Source of the DNA: Trueperella abortisuis
GTDB taxonomy: Bacteria; Actinomycetota; Actinomycetes; Actinomycetales; Actinomycetaceae
DNA: 64,000 nucleotides
Direction of reading: 5' to 3'
NCBI RefSeq assembly: GCF_030811095.1
Contig: NZ_JAUSQL010000001.1
Coordinates: 2,108,001 to 2,172,000 of the forward strand
Shown: piece by piece, positions 1-8,304 of the stretch
Numbering within the stretch: the stretch's first letter is position 1
Layout: each line of letters starts with the position of its first letter
The notes under the pieces: generated by a model
Told to the model about the DNA's origin: nothing
Seen by the model: only the letters and a program-made list of their open reading frames with translations
Database searches by the model: none
Translations under genes and position numbers: made by a program

Positions 1-805
1 AGAACTGGGAGTGTAGGTGGCGCACGGACACGAACAGACTGTCGGCGATCATCCGCGGGCCGAGCTCGGGGTCGGCGAGGTGGGCCGCCACGAAGCGCCG
101 CACTTGGTGGTTGAGGCTCTCGGTGTTGTCGGTGTCCGCCAGCAGGTCGGAGGCGATGACCGACACCAGCATGTCCAACGCGGACCTGACCAGCGGGATC
201 GCGTAAATGTCCTCGAGCGCGCGGAGGTTTCCTGCGAGCTGCTCGAACAGCGGCACCGCCACCCTTCCCAGCCCGGACTCGCGGGAGATCGGCACGGCGG
301 AGATCTTTTCCAGGTCCGAATCGGGCAGATTCACGAACGATTGCGGGAAGATCATCACCAGCGTCCGCTGCGGGGCCGGATACTCCAGCACGTAGGGGCG
401 CTGGGTGAAATAGACCGCCAGGTTAGACGGTTCAAGCACGCACCGCCGCCCATCCTGTTCCAGGATCGACGATCCTTCCAGCTGCAAGCTCAGCTTGCAA
501 TAGCCCTTTTCACCCGCGGGGATGTCCGCGGCGCGGCGTTCCACGCGGTGGGCCGGCGTGCGCATGTCGAACAGGTCGATGTCCCCGACATGGATCGCCT
601 CGAGGCCCACCTCGAAGTCGGACTTGTCCTCCGGCGTCGTGATGTGAAGCGTGCCGAAGGCCTGCTGCGCCGCCACGTGCCATTCCTCGAAATTCAACGA
701 CCCCTGCAACACCTTCGACACGATGCCCCCAAGCGAACACTGTTCAACAATCGGCGTGCACGCTTTCACAATCAGCGACCGCCCGCCCGTTGCGAGACTG
801 GTCAT
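1..805 (-). CDS. AraC-family regulator, FeaR/NphR-like (3' end outside window)
   Basis: Only about the first 268 residues are visible; the frame is open through the left edge, so this is cut by the window and not broken. Residues about 25-195 read as an AraC-binding-like effector domain (VGDIDLFDMRTPAHRVER, then a cupin-like stretch with KLSLQLEGSSILEQDGR). The last residues, RMIADSLFVSVRHLHSQF, are the first helices of the AraC helix-turn-helix. ATG at 805 was taken as start; a GTG at 721 in frame is possible, and neither has a strong ribosome site. It is divergent from an aldehyde dehydrogenase only 28 bases away. FeaR-type regulators of this family control aldehyde dehydrogenases, so local control of that gene is the likely role (inference). 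Confidence 0.85.
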   Translation of the reverse strand, partial: MTSLATGGRSLIVKACTPIVEQCSLGGIVSKVLQGSLNFEEWHVAAQQAFGTLHITTPEDKSDFEVGLEAIHVGDIDLFDMRTPAHRVERRAADIPAGEKGYCKLSLQLEGSSILEQDGRRCVLEPSNLAVYFTQRPYVLEYPAPQRTLVMIFPQSFVNLPDSDLEKISAVPISRESGLGRVAVPLFEQLAGNLRALEDIYAIPLVRSALDMLVSVIASDLLADTDNTESLNHQVRRFVAAHLADPELGPRMIADSLFVSVRHLHSQF

Positions 806-833
806 CGTTGAACGAGTCGTGCAAGGAGGCACC

Positions 834-2246
834 GTGAAGCAGTACAGCTACCAAGACATTCTCAACTCTATCGCACCCGGGGGCGGCAGCGTTGAGCTGA
901 AAAACCCCTCGACCGGCGAGGTCATCGCGGCTATCAGCTACGACAGTGCCGACGACGTCGCGGCCGCGGTCGACGCCGCCGCCACCGCCCAGCGCTCCTG
1001 GGGAGCTCTCACGCACGCGGAGCGGTGCGAGTACCTCGTGCGCTGTGCCGAGGCGATCGAGGACAACGCCGAGACCCTCGCTGAGCTGCTCTCCCGCGAG
1101 CAGGGCAAGCCGCTGAACGGGCCGAACGCCCGCTTCGAGGTGGGCGCATGTGCGGCGTGGCTGCGGGCCACCGCAGCCATCCCGGTGGAGGAGACCGAGG
1201 TCGTCAACGACGGCGACACGTTCGCCACCCTCGCCTACCGGCCCATCGGCGTCGTGGGTGCGATCGGCCCCTGGAACTGGCCGATGATGATCACCACGTG
1301 GCAGGTTGCCCCTGCCTTGCGTATGGGAAACGGCGTGGTGGTCAAGCCGTCGGAGTACACCCCGCTGTCGGTGGCGGCGCTGGTGAGAGTGCTCAACGAC
1401 GTGCTGCCTGAGGGCGTGCTGAGCATCGTGGTGGGCGACGGCGCGATCGGCGCGGAGCTGACCACGAACCCGAGGGTCGGCAAGATCATGTTCACCGGGT
1501 CGACGGCGACCGGCAAGAAGATCGCGGCCACCGCCGCCGGCGACGTCAAGCGTCTCACGCTCGAGCTCGGCGGCAACGACGCCGGCATCGTGCTCGACGA
1601 CGTCGATCCGCGGGCCATCGCCGAGGACCTTTTCTGGGGCGCCTTCATCAACACCGGCCAGACCTGCGCCGCCCTTAAGCGGCTCTACGTGCCTGGCTCG
1701 ATTTACGACGACGTCGTGGAGGCGCTGGCCGAGGTGGCCACGGCGATGCCGATGGGCGACGGGCTGGATGAGCAGAGCGTGCTCGGGCCGTTGCAGAACA
1801 AGGCGCAGTTCGACATCGTGAAGGAGCTGGTGCGGGCCGCCGTGGATGGCGGTGCGCGCGTGGTTGTGGGCGGGGACCCGGACGAGGATCAGCCCGGCTA
1901 CTTCTACCCCACCACCTTGGTGGCTGACATCGCCCCGGACAATCCGCTGGTGGTCAAGGAGCAGTTCGGTCCGGCGTTGCCGATCGTGCGCTACGATGAC
2001 CTCGACTGGGCGATCGAGCAGGCCAACGCCCTTGACTTCGGGTTGGGCGGCTCGGTGTGGTCCGCGGATCGCGAGCGCGCCCGCGAAGTGGCGGCCCGTA
2101 TCCAGGCGGGGACCGTGTGGATCAATAGCCACGGCGGAGTGGATCCGCGCATCCCGTTTGGGGGCACGAAGGGATCGGGCTACGGCGTGGAGTTCGGCGA
2201 GCTTGGCCTGAAAGAGCTGGCGGTTGCGCAGGTTATTAACGGCTAG
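834..2246 (+). CDS. NAD(P)-dependent aldehyde dehydrogenase
   Basis: Cytosolic oxidation of an aldehyde to the acid. The 470-residue product has the whole ALDH fold: GPWNWPMM near residue 145, the general base Glu244 in LELGGND, the catalytic Cys278 in TGQTCAALKR (34 residues later, the family spacing), and EQFGPALPIV then PFGGTKGSG near the C-terminus. The frame is open upstream to 651, but GTG at 834 was chosen because AAGGAGG lies 5 bases ahead and the ALDH N-terminus begins there. Substrate cannot be read from sequence; aromatic-amine-derived or short-chain aldehydes are possible given the FeaR-like regulator next door. Confidence 0.95.
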   Translation: MKQYSYQDILNSIAPGGGSVELKNPSTGEVIAAISYDSADDVAAAVDAAATAQRSWGALTHAERCEYLVRCAEAIEDNAETLAELLSREQGKPLNGPNARFEVGACAAWLRATAAIPVEETEVVNDGDTFATLAYRPIGVVGAIGPWNWPMMITTWQVAPALRMGNGVVVKPSEYTPLSVAALVRVLNDVLPEGVLSIVVGDGAIGAELTTNPRVGKIMFTGSTATGKKIAATAAGDVKRLTLELGGNDAGIVLDDVDPRAIAEDLFWGAFINTGQTCAALKRLYVPGSIYDDVVEALAEVATAMPMGDGLDEQSVLGPLQNKAQFDIVKELVRAAVDGGARVVVGGDPDEDQPGYFYPTTLVADIAPDNPLVVKEQFGPALPIVRYDDLDWAIEQANALDFGLGGSVWSADRERAREVAARIQAGTVWINSHGGVDPRIPFGGTKGSGYGVEFGELGLKELAVAQVING

Positions 2247-2319
2247 TGTTGGCTCGGCTGGTGGGCCTGGCTTTGGCCGAGCTTGGACGCGGCTTTCGCC
2301 GGGCCCACCCGCTTGCGCT

Positions 2320-4305
2320 CTAGTTCTGGTGCCAGGGGCCGTGGAAGAGGCCCTCCTTGCCAAGCATCTCGAAGCCGTGGGCGCCGAAGTAGTCGCGTTG
2401 GGCTTGGATGAGGGCGGTGGGCAGGCGCCGCGAGCGCGCCGAGTCCAGGTAGGCGAGGGTGGCAGGCAGATTGAGGATCGGCGCCTGGGCGAGGGCTGCG
2501 GCGCTTACCACCTTGCGCAGGGAGGGCAGGTATTCCTCCACGCGCGCGGAGTGCTTGGTGAGGATGTCCATGGGGTCGCCGGACTCGACCAAGCGTGCGA
2601 ACTCGTCGAGCATCGCGCATCGGATGATGCAGCCGGCGCGCCAGCCCCGGCACACTGCTGAGAGGTCAACGTTCCAGTCGTAGGCCGCCGACGCCGCCCG
2701 GATCACCTCGAGGCCTTGGGCGTAGGCGACAAGCTTGGCCAGCCACATCGCCCGGCGAAGGTCCTCGGCGTCGAGGTCGACGGCGAGGGCGGAGGCGCCG
2801 CCCGGGCGGGGAGCGTCGCCCACCGCGCCGGCGGCGTAGCTAGCAGCGCTGGCCGCGGCACCACCCGCGGCACCCTCCGCGGCCCAGGCCCCGCGCAGGC
2901 GCGAGGTCGAGGCGAAGCGCGCGAACAGAGCTCCGGACAGCAGGCTGGCGTCCACGCCCAGCTCGACGGCGGCCACCGTCGACCACGCGCCGGTGCCCTT
3001 GTGGGAGGCCCGGTCGCTGATCTGCTCGATGAAGTTCCCGCCGGTGCGCAGGATCGCGGCACTGATCTCGAGCAGGTAGGAGGACAGCTCGCCGCCGGCC
3101 CAGCCGTCGAGGACGTCAGCTACGGCGTCGTTATCAAGCCCAAGGACGTGGCGCAGGAGGTGGTAGACCTCCGCGATGACCTGCATCTCCGCGTATTCGA
3201 TGCCGTTGTGTAGTGTCTTGGTGAGGTGGCCGGCGCCGTCGGGGCCGACGTGGACGGCGCAGCTTGTCCCATCGCCGGCCCGTGCGGCGATCGCTTCGAA
3301 GACGGGCCGCAGTACCGCGTATGATTCATCCGTTCCGCCCACCATGAGGGCCGGACCGGTGAGTGCCCCCTCCTCGCCGCCCGAGGTTCCGCACCCGACG
3401 AAGTGGATCCCCCGCTGGCGCATGAGGACCTCGCGTCGACGGGTGTCACGGAAGTGGGAGTTGCCCATGTCCACCACGACGTCGCCGGAATCCAGGTGCT
3501 CCGACAGCTCGGCCAGCACGGAGTCGACGGCGGGGCCCGCGGTGACCATGAGCAGGATCTTCCGCGGGCGGCGCAGGTTGGCCACGAATTCGGCGGCGCC
3601 CACGGCCGGCACGAAGCGACCCTCGCCGCCGTGAGCCGCCATGAATCGGTCGGTGTAGGCGGGGTCAATGTTGGTCACCGCCGTGGTGAAGTGGCCTGCG
3701 AGGTTGCGCGCCAGCGCCGCGCCCATCACGCCCAGCCCGTACACGCCCACGTCTGCCGTCGCGTGCGCGTCGTCGTTGCCGGCGCCCCGCGCGTTGAGGA
3801 TGTGCTTGATTTTGGCCTGGACGTCGTTGGCGATCTCGGTGGGTGTGCCCGCGATGTCCACGACAGCGCCGAGCTCGTCGGGCTGGAGCGGCTCAAGGGT
3901 GGCGTACTGGGAGTCGAGGAGGGAGGCGGGCATGAAGTGGCCGGTGCGCGCGGCGAGGCGGGAGGCGAGCAGGTCGCGGTCGCCGTCGAGGTGCATGAAG
4001 AGGACGCGGGCGCCTCCCCTGCGGAGCACGTCGCGGTAGCTCTTCTTCAGCGCGGAGCACGTGACGATGGTCGATCTTCCCTCGTTTTCCTTCTCTGTCA
4101 TCCAGGCGCGGATGGTTTCGAGCCAGGGCCAGCGGTCCTCGTCGGTGAGTGGGATGCCCGAGTGCATCTTGTCCACATTCGCCTGCGGGTGGAATTCGTC
4201 AGCCTCGGCGACGTCCCATCCCCAGCGATCTTGGAGGATGCCGGCCACGGTGGTCTTGCCACAGCCGGCCACTCCCATGATGACAACGTGAATTGTTTCA
4301 GCCAT
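2320..4305 (-). CDS. Gluconokinase / 6-phosphogluconate dehydrogenase fusion protein
   Basis: One 661-residue chain joins two consecutive steps. Residues 1-165 are a GntK-type gluconokinase: Walker A GVAGCGKT at residue 11, EADEFHP, and the STIVTCSALKKSYRD and ARTGHFMP motifs. Residues about 183-661 are a 6-phosphogluconate dehydrogenase: Rossmann start GVYGLGVMGAALARNLAG, GTSGGEEGA, and KTLHNGIEYAEMQ with the catalytic Lys, ending in QRDYFGAHGFEM. Gluconate would thus be phosphorylated and oxidised to ribulose 5-phosphate by one polypeptide. An Ala/Gly-rich insertion (around residues 475-510) lies inside the second domain. No stop or shift between the halves. It is divergent from an FCD-type regulator, and convergent with the aldehyde dehydrogenase. 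Confidence 0.93.
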   Translation of the reverse strand: MAETIHVVIMGVAGCGKTTVAGILQDRWGWDVAEADEFHPQANVDKMHSGIPLTDEDRWPWLETIRAWMTEKENEGRSTIVTCSALKKSYRDVLRRGGARVLFMHLDGDRDLLASRLAARTGHFMPASLLDSQYATLEPLQPDELGAVVDIAGTPTEIANDVQAKIKHILNARGAGNDDAHATADVGVYGLGVMGAALARNLAGHFTTAVTNIDPAYTDRFMAAHGGEGRFVPAVGAAEFVANLRRPRKILLMVTAGPAVDSVLAELSEHLDSGDVVVDMGNSHFRDTRRREVLMRQRGIHFVGCGTSGGEEGALTGPALMVGGTDESYAVLRPVFEAIAARAGDGTSCAVHVGPDGAGHLTKTLHNGIEYAEMQVIAEVYHLLRHVLGLDNDAVADVLDGWAGGELSSYLLEISAAILRTGGNFIEQISDRASHKGTGAWSTVAAVELGVDASLLSGALFARFASTSRLRGAWAAEGAAGGAAASAASYAAGAVGDAPRPGGASALAVDLDAEDLRRAMWLAKLVAYAQGLEVIRAASAAYDWNVDLSAVCRGWRAGCIIRCAMLDEFARLVESGDPMDILTKHSARVEEYLPSLRKVVSAAALAQAPILNLPATLAYLDSARSRRLPTALIQAQRDYFGAHGFEMLGKEGLFHGPWHQN

Positions 4306-4386
4306 TTTCGTAATCCCCAGCTTCGTTGCTCGTACGATGAATCACGCCGCCGCAGTGGTAAACTTGACGCCGTATACTTATCAAAA

Positions 4387-4399
4387 TACCTCAAAGGTA
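4387..4399. promoter_or_regulatory. Candidate operator for the GntR regulator
   Basis: A perfect inverted repeat TACCT-CAA-AGGTA lies in the 155-base divergent region between the gluconokinase fusion and the FCD regulator, in the only AT-rich stretch. A second palindrome GTATAC is at 4372-4377. Short palindromes of this sort are typical sites for FCD-type GntR proteins; binding by the neighbour is inferred. Confidence 0.4.
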
Positions 4400-4460
4400 A
4401 TACTATTCGCAAGCTAAGAGACTACTTGCATATGGTGTTGAACGGAAACGGACGACGCAG

Positions 4461-5171
4461 ATGACCAACTCACGATTCGAAGACATCCTCCAGGTCCTCG
4501 GGCCGCGCATCGCCAACGGCGAACTCGCCCCCGGCGAGGCCATCACGCTCGCGGACATCGAAGAGGAATTCACCTGCTCACGCACCGTCGCCCGCGAGGT
4601 CCAGCGCAGCCTCGAGGAGTGCGGCTTCGTCGTCCCCCAACGACGCCGCGGCCTCATCATCCAGGGCCTCGAGAACTGGGACGTGCTCAACCCGCGCGTC
4701 ATCCGGTGGCGCCTGAGCGGCCCGCACAGCGACCGCCAGATACGCTCCCTCATCGACCTTCGCGAGGCCATCGAACCGATGGCCGCCGAACTCGCCGCCC
4801 AGTTCGCCTCCCGCGACCAGCGCGACAAGCTCATCGCCCTCAGCGCCGAGCTCACCCGCCTCGGATCGGTGGCCACCACCGACGAGTTCATGGACGCCGA
4901 CGTCCGCTTCCACACCCTCATCCTCGCCGCCTCGGGCAACGAGATATTCGTCGCCCTCGCCTCCACCATCGAGGCCGTGCTCAAGTGGCGCGCCGAGAAC
5001 ATGCTCATGCCGCCGCGCCCCGAGCCCCGCGCACTGCGCGACCACGAGGCGATCGCCCGCGCCATCTACGCCGGCGACACGACGACGGCACGCGAGGCCA
5101 TGCGCGACATCGTCGCCGAGGTTCGCACCGCCTTCGACTCCCGCACGCCCAACGTGCTCCGCTTCGACTAG
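4461..5171 (+). CDS. GntR-family regulator, FadR/FCD subfamily
   Basis: The 236-residue product has a winged helix (residues about 8-70, with LADIEEEFTCSRTVAREVQRSL as recognition region) and an all-helical FCD effector domain (about 90-225) with the metal-binding pattern Asp/His spread through DVRFHTLILAASGNEIF and DHEAIARAI. This subfamily senses sugar acids such as gluconate. Divergent from the gluconokinase fusion and close to GntP, so control of gluconate genes is the simplest reading. Ribosome site before ATG 4461 is weak. Confidence 0.92.
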   Translation: MTNSRFEDILQVLGPRIANGELAPGEAITLADIEEEFTCSRTVAREVQRSLEECGFVVPQRRRGLIIQGLENWDVLNPRVIRWRLSGPHSDRQIRSLIDLREAIEPMAAELAAQFASRDQRDKLIALSAELTRLGSVATTDEFMDADVRFHTLILAASGNEIFVALASTIEAVLKWRAENMLMPPRPEPRALRDHEAIARAIYAGDTTTAREAMRDIVAEVRTAFDSRTPNVLRFD

Positions 5172-5182
5172 AACGACGCCGC

Positions 5183-5220
5183 CGGGGCCTTTCGTTAGGC
5201 CCCGGGGGCCATGTTTTCTT
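5183..5220 (+). terminator. Terminator after GntR regulator
   Basis: CGGGGCCT-TTCGTT-AGGCCCCG hairpin (5183-5204) followed by a T-rich stretch from 5213. It sits between convergent genes and may serve both. Confidence 0.7.
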
Positions 5221-5223
5221 TGG

Positions 5224-6747
5224 TTAGGCGCCGAGGGCCTGCGCCGCAGCCGCCCGCACCCCGCCCCGCACGATCAGGTCCAGCAGTTCACCCACACGGG
5301 CGGTAAACTCCTCGCGCTCGGCCAGTTCCTGCGGGAACAAGCCCGAGGTCATCACGGCCCGCGCGTGTTCGGCCGGGCTGGTCGCCCCCGCCGTGGCTGC
5401 CGCCAGGAAGTCCCGCTTCGGCTCGACCATCGCCTCCGCTATCGGCCCGGGCACGAAGCCCCGCGGCGGGCACACGCACGCGATCCAGGCCGCCACCAGC
5501 AGCGCCATCTGCTGCGGCATCTTACCTTGCCGCAGCAGGCGCAGCGCCGGCACGGGCACGCGTTGCAGGATCTTCGCCGAACCGTCCGAGCCCACCCGCG
5601 CCACGAGGTCGCCGAGTGCGAAGTTGGTCCAGCGCACGAAGAGTTGGTCCACGTAGGCACCCGCGTCGAAGCCGGAGGGCAGGTCAATCGAGGGCAGGAA
5701 TTCCTCCTCGATCGCGCGCCGCACGCACGCCTCCACGAAGTCTTGGGTGCGCGATGCGGGGATCGTCTCGCGCCCGTCAAGCGCCCCGAGGTAGGAGATA
5801 AGGGAGTGTGAACCGTTGAGCAGGCGCAGCTTGACCTGCTCATACTTCTCCACCTCGTCCGAGAAGATGACGCCCTTGGCGTGCTCCCAGGCCGGGCGGC
5901 CCGCGGCGAACTTGTCCTCGATCACCCACATGGTGAAGGCCTCCGCCGGCACCGGAACCTCGTCCCAATAGCCGGCTAGCTCGGCCACGTGCTCGCGAGT
6001 GGCGTCGGTGGTGGCGGGCACGATCCGGTCCACCATGGCGTTGGGGAACGTCACCGACTCCCCGAGCCACGCGAGCATGGGCGCGTCGGCGCCCGCGCGG
6101 GTAAGAAACTCGACCACGAGCGCGTGGGTGAGCGTGCCCGCGCTTTGCATGTTGTCGCAGGACAGGATCGTGATCGGGGCCCCGCCCTGCGCGTAGCGGC
6201 GCTCGAGGCCGCGCGCGACGAGCCCGATCGTCGTCGTGGGCGCCGACGGATTCGCGATGTCGGCGAGCGTCTCGGCGTCGGTGAGGTCGAGCCCGACGCG
6301 CTCGGGGTCCTTGCGGTAACCGTTTTCGGAGACGGTGAGGGTGACGATCTTGTGTGCGGGGTCGGCGATGGCGGCGACGACGGCGGCCGGGTCCTGCGCC
6401 GCCACGAGCGTGCGCCGGTGCACGTCCACCACCCCGACCTGCTCGCCGTCCGGCGTCAGCTGCAGGACGGAGTAGAGGAAGTCCTGTTCGGACAGGGCGT
6501 TTGCGACGCGCGGCGAATGCGAGGCGACGCCAACGATACCCCACGGGCCCGGTTCGACGGCGAGGGCTTGCGCGGTTGCCACGGCGGCGTGTGCGCGATG
6601 AAACTGGGCGAGCCCAATGTGAACGATCCCGGTTTGTTCTGGGGCGGGCGCCCCGATCCGCAGATCGCGATGGCCTGCGAGCGTGGCGCGGGAAAGGCGC
6701 GGAAGATGACGTGAATTGGGGGACTGAGAAGTAGCGCTTCGTGACAT
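5224..6747 (-). CDS. Mannitol dehydrogenase-family oxidoreductase (hexulosonate/fructuronate reductase-like)
   Basis: NAD(P)-dependent, zinc-independent long-chain polyol dehydrogenase of 507 residues. Seen motifs: HIGLAQFHRAHAAVA (nucleotide fold), VTLTVSENGY, SCDNMQSAG, FPNAMVDRIVP, and the catalytic KLRLLNGSHS with the family's Lys/Asn/His. ATG 6747 is preferred over GTG 6756 because AAAGGTGG precedes it at a proper distance. The family contains mannitol 2-dehydrogenase, UxuB and UxaB, so substrate is open. Its neighbours are GntP and an idonate dehydrogenase and no IdnO is present, so a hex-5-ulosonate such as 5-ketogluconate is an attractive substrate (inference). Confidence 0.9.
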   Translation of the reverse strand: MSRSATSQSPNSRHLPRLSRATLAGHRDLRIGAPAPEQTGIVHIGLAQFHRAHAAVATAQALAVEPGPWGIVGVASHSPRVANALSEQDFLYSVLQLTPDGEQVGVVDVHRRTLVAAQDPAAVVAAIADPAHKIVTLTVSENGYRKDPERVGLDLTDAETLADIANPSAPTTTIGLVARGLERRYAQGGAPITILSCDNMQSAGTLTHALVVEFLTRAGADAPMLAWLGESVTFPNAMVDRIVPATTDATREHVAELAGYWDEVPVPAEAFTMWVIEDKFAAGRPAWEHAKGVIFSDEVEKYEQVKLRLLNGSHSLISYLGALDGRETIPASRTQDFVEACVRRAIEEEFLPSIDLPSGFDAGAYVDQLFVRWTNFALGDLVARVGSDGSAKILQRVPVPALRLLRQGKMPQQMALLVAAWIACVCPPRGFVPGPIAEAMVEPKRDFLAAATAGATSPAEHARAVMTSGLFPQELAEREEFTARVGELLDLIVRGGVRAAAAQALGA

Positions 6748-6797
6748 TCGTTCCACCTTTGCAAAGAAATCACTTTGTTTTGCGGCTTACAAGTTGT

Positions 6798-6824
6798 ATG
6801 ATACCAGATAATTCGTAGTATCAT
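6798..6824. promoter_or_regulatory. Palindromic operator candidate between reductase and gntP
   Basis: ATGATAC (6798-6804) and GTATCAT (6818-6824) form a perfect 7-base inverted repeat with a 13-base spacer, centred in the AT-rich divergent promoter region. Position suits joint control of both genes. The AT-rich flanks differ from surrounding DNA. Confidence 0.5.
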
Positions 6825-6903
6825 ATGAATATTGGTTCGGAAGTTCGGGCGACGACGCCCACACTTCTACCTCAACGCCGAGAGAACCAAGGATTGGAAC
6901 ATC

Positions 6904-8283
6904 ATGGAAAACTGGGAACAGACTCTGTCAGCAGGTCCGCTCCTCGGCATCGCCGCAGCGGGTATTCTGCTCATCCTCGTCCTCATTATCAAATTCAGGC
7001 TACACGCCTTCGTTACCCTCGTCCTCGTGTCGGTGCTGACCGCCATCGCCACCGGAATCCCCACCGATTCCCTCTACAACGTCGTCATGAGCGGCTTTAG
7101 ATCCACGCTCGGCGACGTCGGCATCCTCGTCGGCTTCGGCGCCATGCTCGGCAAACTCATCGAGCACTCCGGCGGCGCCCAAGCCCTAGCGGACTCAATG
7201 ATCCACAAATTCGGAGAGAAGCGCGCCCCGCTTGCCCTCGGCGTCGCCTCCCTCCTGCTCGGCTTCCCGATGTTCTTCGACGCCGGCCTCGTGGTCATGC
7301 TGCCGATCGTGTTCGCCGTTGCCGCTCGCCTCGGCGGGCCGATCCTCCTCTACGCCTTCCCGACCGCGGCCGCGTTCTCGGTGATGCATGTGTTCGTGCC
7401 GCCGCACCCCGGACCCGTCGCCGCCTCCACCTTCTTCAACACGAACCTCGGACTCTTGGTGATCGTCGGCGTCGTCGTGGCGATCCCCACCTTCTACGTC
7501 ACCGGCTACCTCTGGGGTAAGTACGTCAGCCGCAAGTACAACTTCACGGAAGTGGTCGGCTCCGTGTTCGGCCGCGACGGCCACGACGTGAAGAACCCGC
7601 CCAAGACCTCCACCGTGGTCGCGATCCTGCTCCTGCCGATGCTCCTCATCTTCCTCAACACCGGCGTCGACTTCGCCACCAAGGCCGGCATGATCACCGG
7701 CACCGAGGCGTGGGCGCAGGCGTTCACGTTCGTCGGAAAGTCCGGCATCGCGCTCCTCATCTCCGTGCTCGTCGCCCTGCCGGTGCTCGGCTCCACCCGC
7801 GGCATCCACGGCACCGCCCTCGAAAAGCTCGTGGACTCCTCGCTCGCGCCGATCGCCTCGGTCGTGTTCATCACCGGCGCCGGCGGCATGTACGGCGGGG
7901 TGCTACGCGCCTCCGGCATCGGCGACGCCGTGGCCTCCCAGATGGAGAGCCTGGGCATCCCGATCATCCTGGCCGTCTACCTCGTGGCGCTCATGCTGCG
8001 CCTGGCACAGGGGTCGACCACGGTCGCCCTGACCACCGCCGCGGGCCTCATGGCTCCCGCCGTGCTCGCCGGGAACTACTCCTCCATGCAGATCGTGGCC
8101 ATCACGTTGGCGTGTGCCGCGGGCTCCGTGTTCGCCAGCCACGTCAACGACTCCGGCTTCTGGCTGGTCGGCCGCCTCCTCGGCATGGACGTCAAGACCA
8201 CGCTCAAGACGTGGACCGCCCAGCAGGCACTCGAGTCCGTCATGGTCTTCGCCCTGACCCTACCCATCTTCTTCCTCTTCTAA
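6904..8283 (+). CDS. gntP: GntP-family gluconate:H+ symporter
   Basis: Integral membrane permease of 459 residues with about 12-14 hydrophobic segments. Typical GntP stretches are GFGAMLGKLIEHSGGAQ, GFPMFFDAGLVVMLPI, PPHPGPVAA and LRLAQGSTTVALTTAAG, with FASHVNDSGFWL near the end. The frame is open from 6832, but that start abuts the operator palindrome; ATG 6904 has AAGGA ahead and gives the normal family length. Followed 21 bases later by the idonate dehydrogenase, so probably one transcript. Gluconate or L-idonate is the likely cargo. Confidence 0.93.
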   Translation: MENWEQTLSAGPLLGIAAAGILLILVLIIKFRLHAFVTLVLVSVLTAIATGIPTDSLYNVVMSGFRSTLGDVGILVGFGAMLGKLIEHSGGAQALADSMIHKFGEKRAPLALGVASLLLGFPMFFDAGLVVMLPIVFAVAARLGGPILLYAFPTAAAFSVMHVFVPPHPGPVAASTFFNTNLGLLVIVGVVVAIPTFYVTGYLWGKYVSRKYNFTEVVGSVFGRDGHDVKNPPKTSTVVAILLLPMLLIFLNTGVDFATKAGMITGTEAWAQAFTFVGKSGIALLISVLVALPVLGSTRGIHGTALEKLVDSSLAPIASVVFITGAGGMYGGVLRASGIGDAVASQMESLGIPIILAVYLVALMLRLAQGSTTVALTTAAGLMAPAVLAGNYSSMQIVAITLACAAGSVFASHVNDSGFWLVGRLLGMDVKTTLKTWTAQQALESVMVFALTLPIFFLF

Positions 8284-8304
8284 GTTCAGCCCAAGGAGCA
8301 CATC

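Noticed and set aside
744..2363. 539-codon open frame on the minus strand
   Set aside because: Antisense to the aldehyde dehydrogenase with no domain of its own; the real minus-strand gene here is the AraC regulator in another frame ending at 805.
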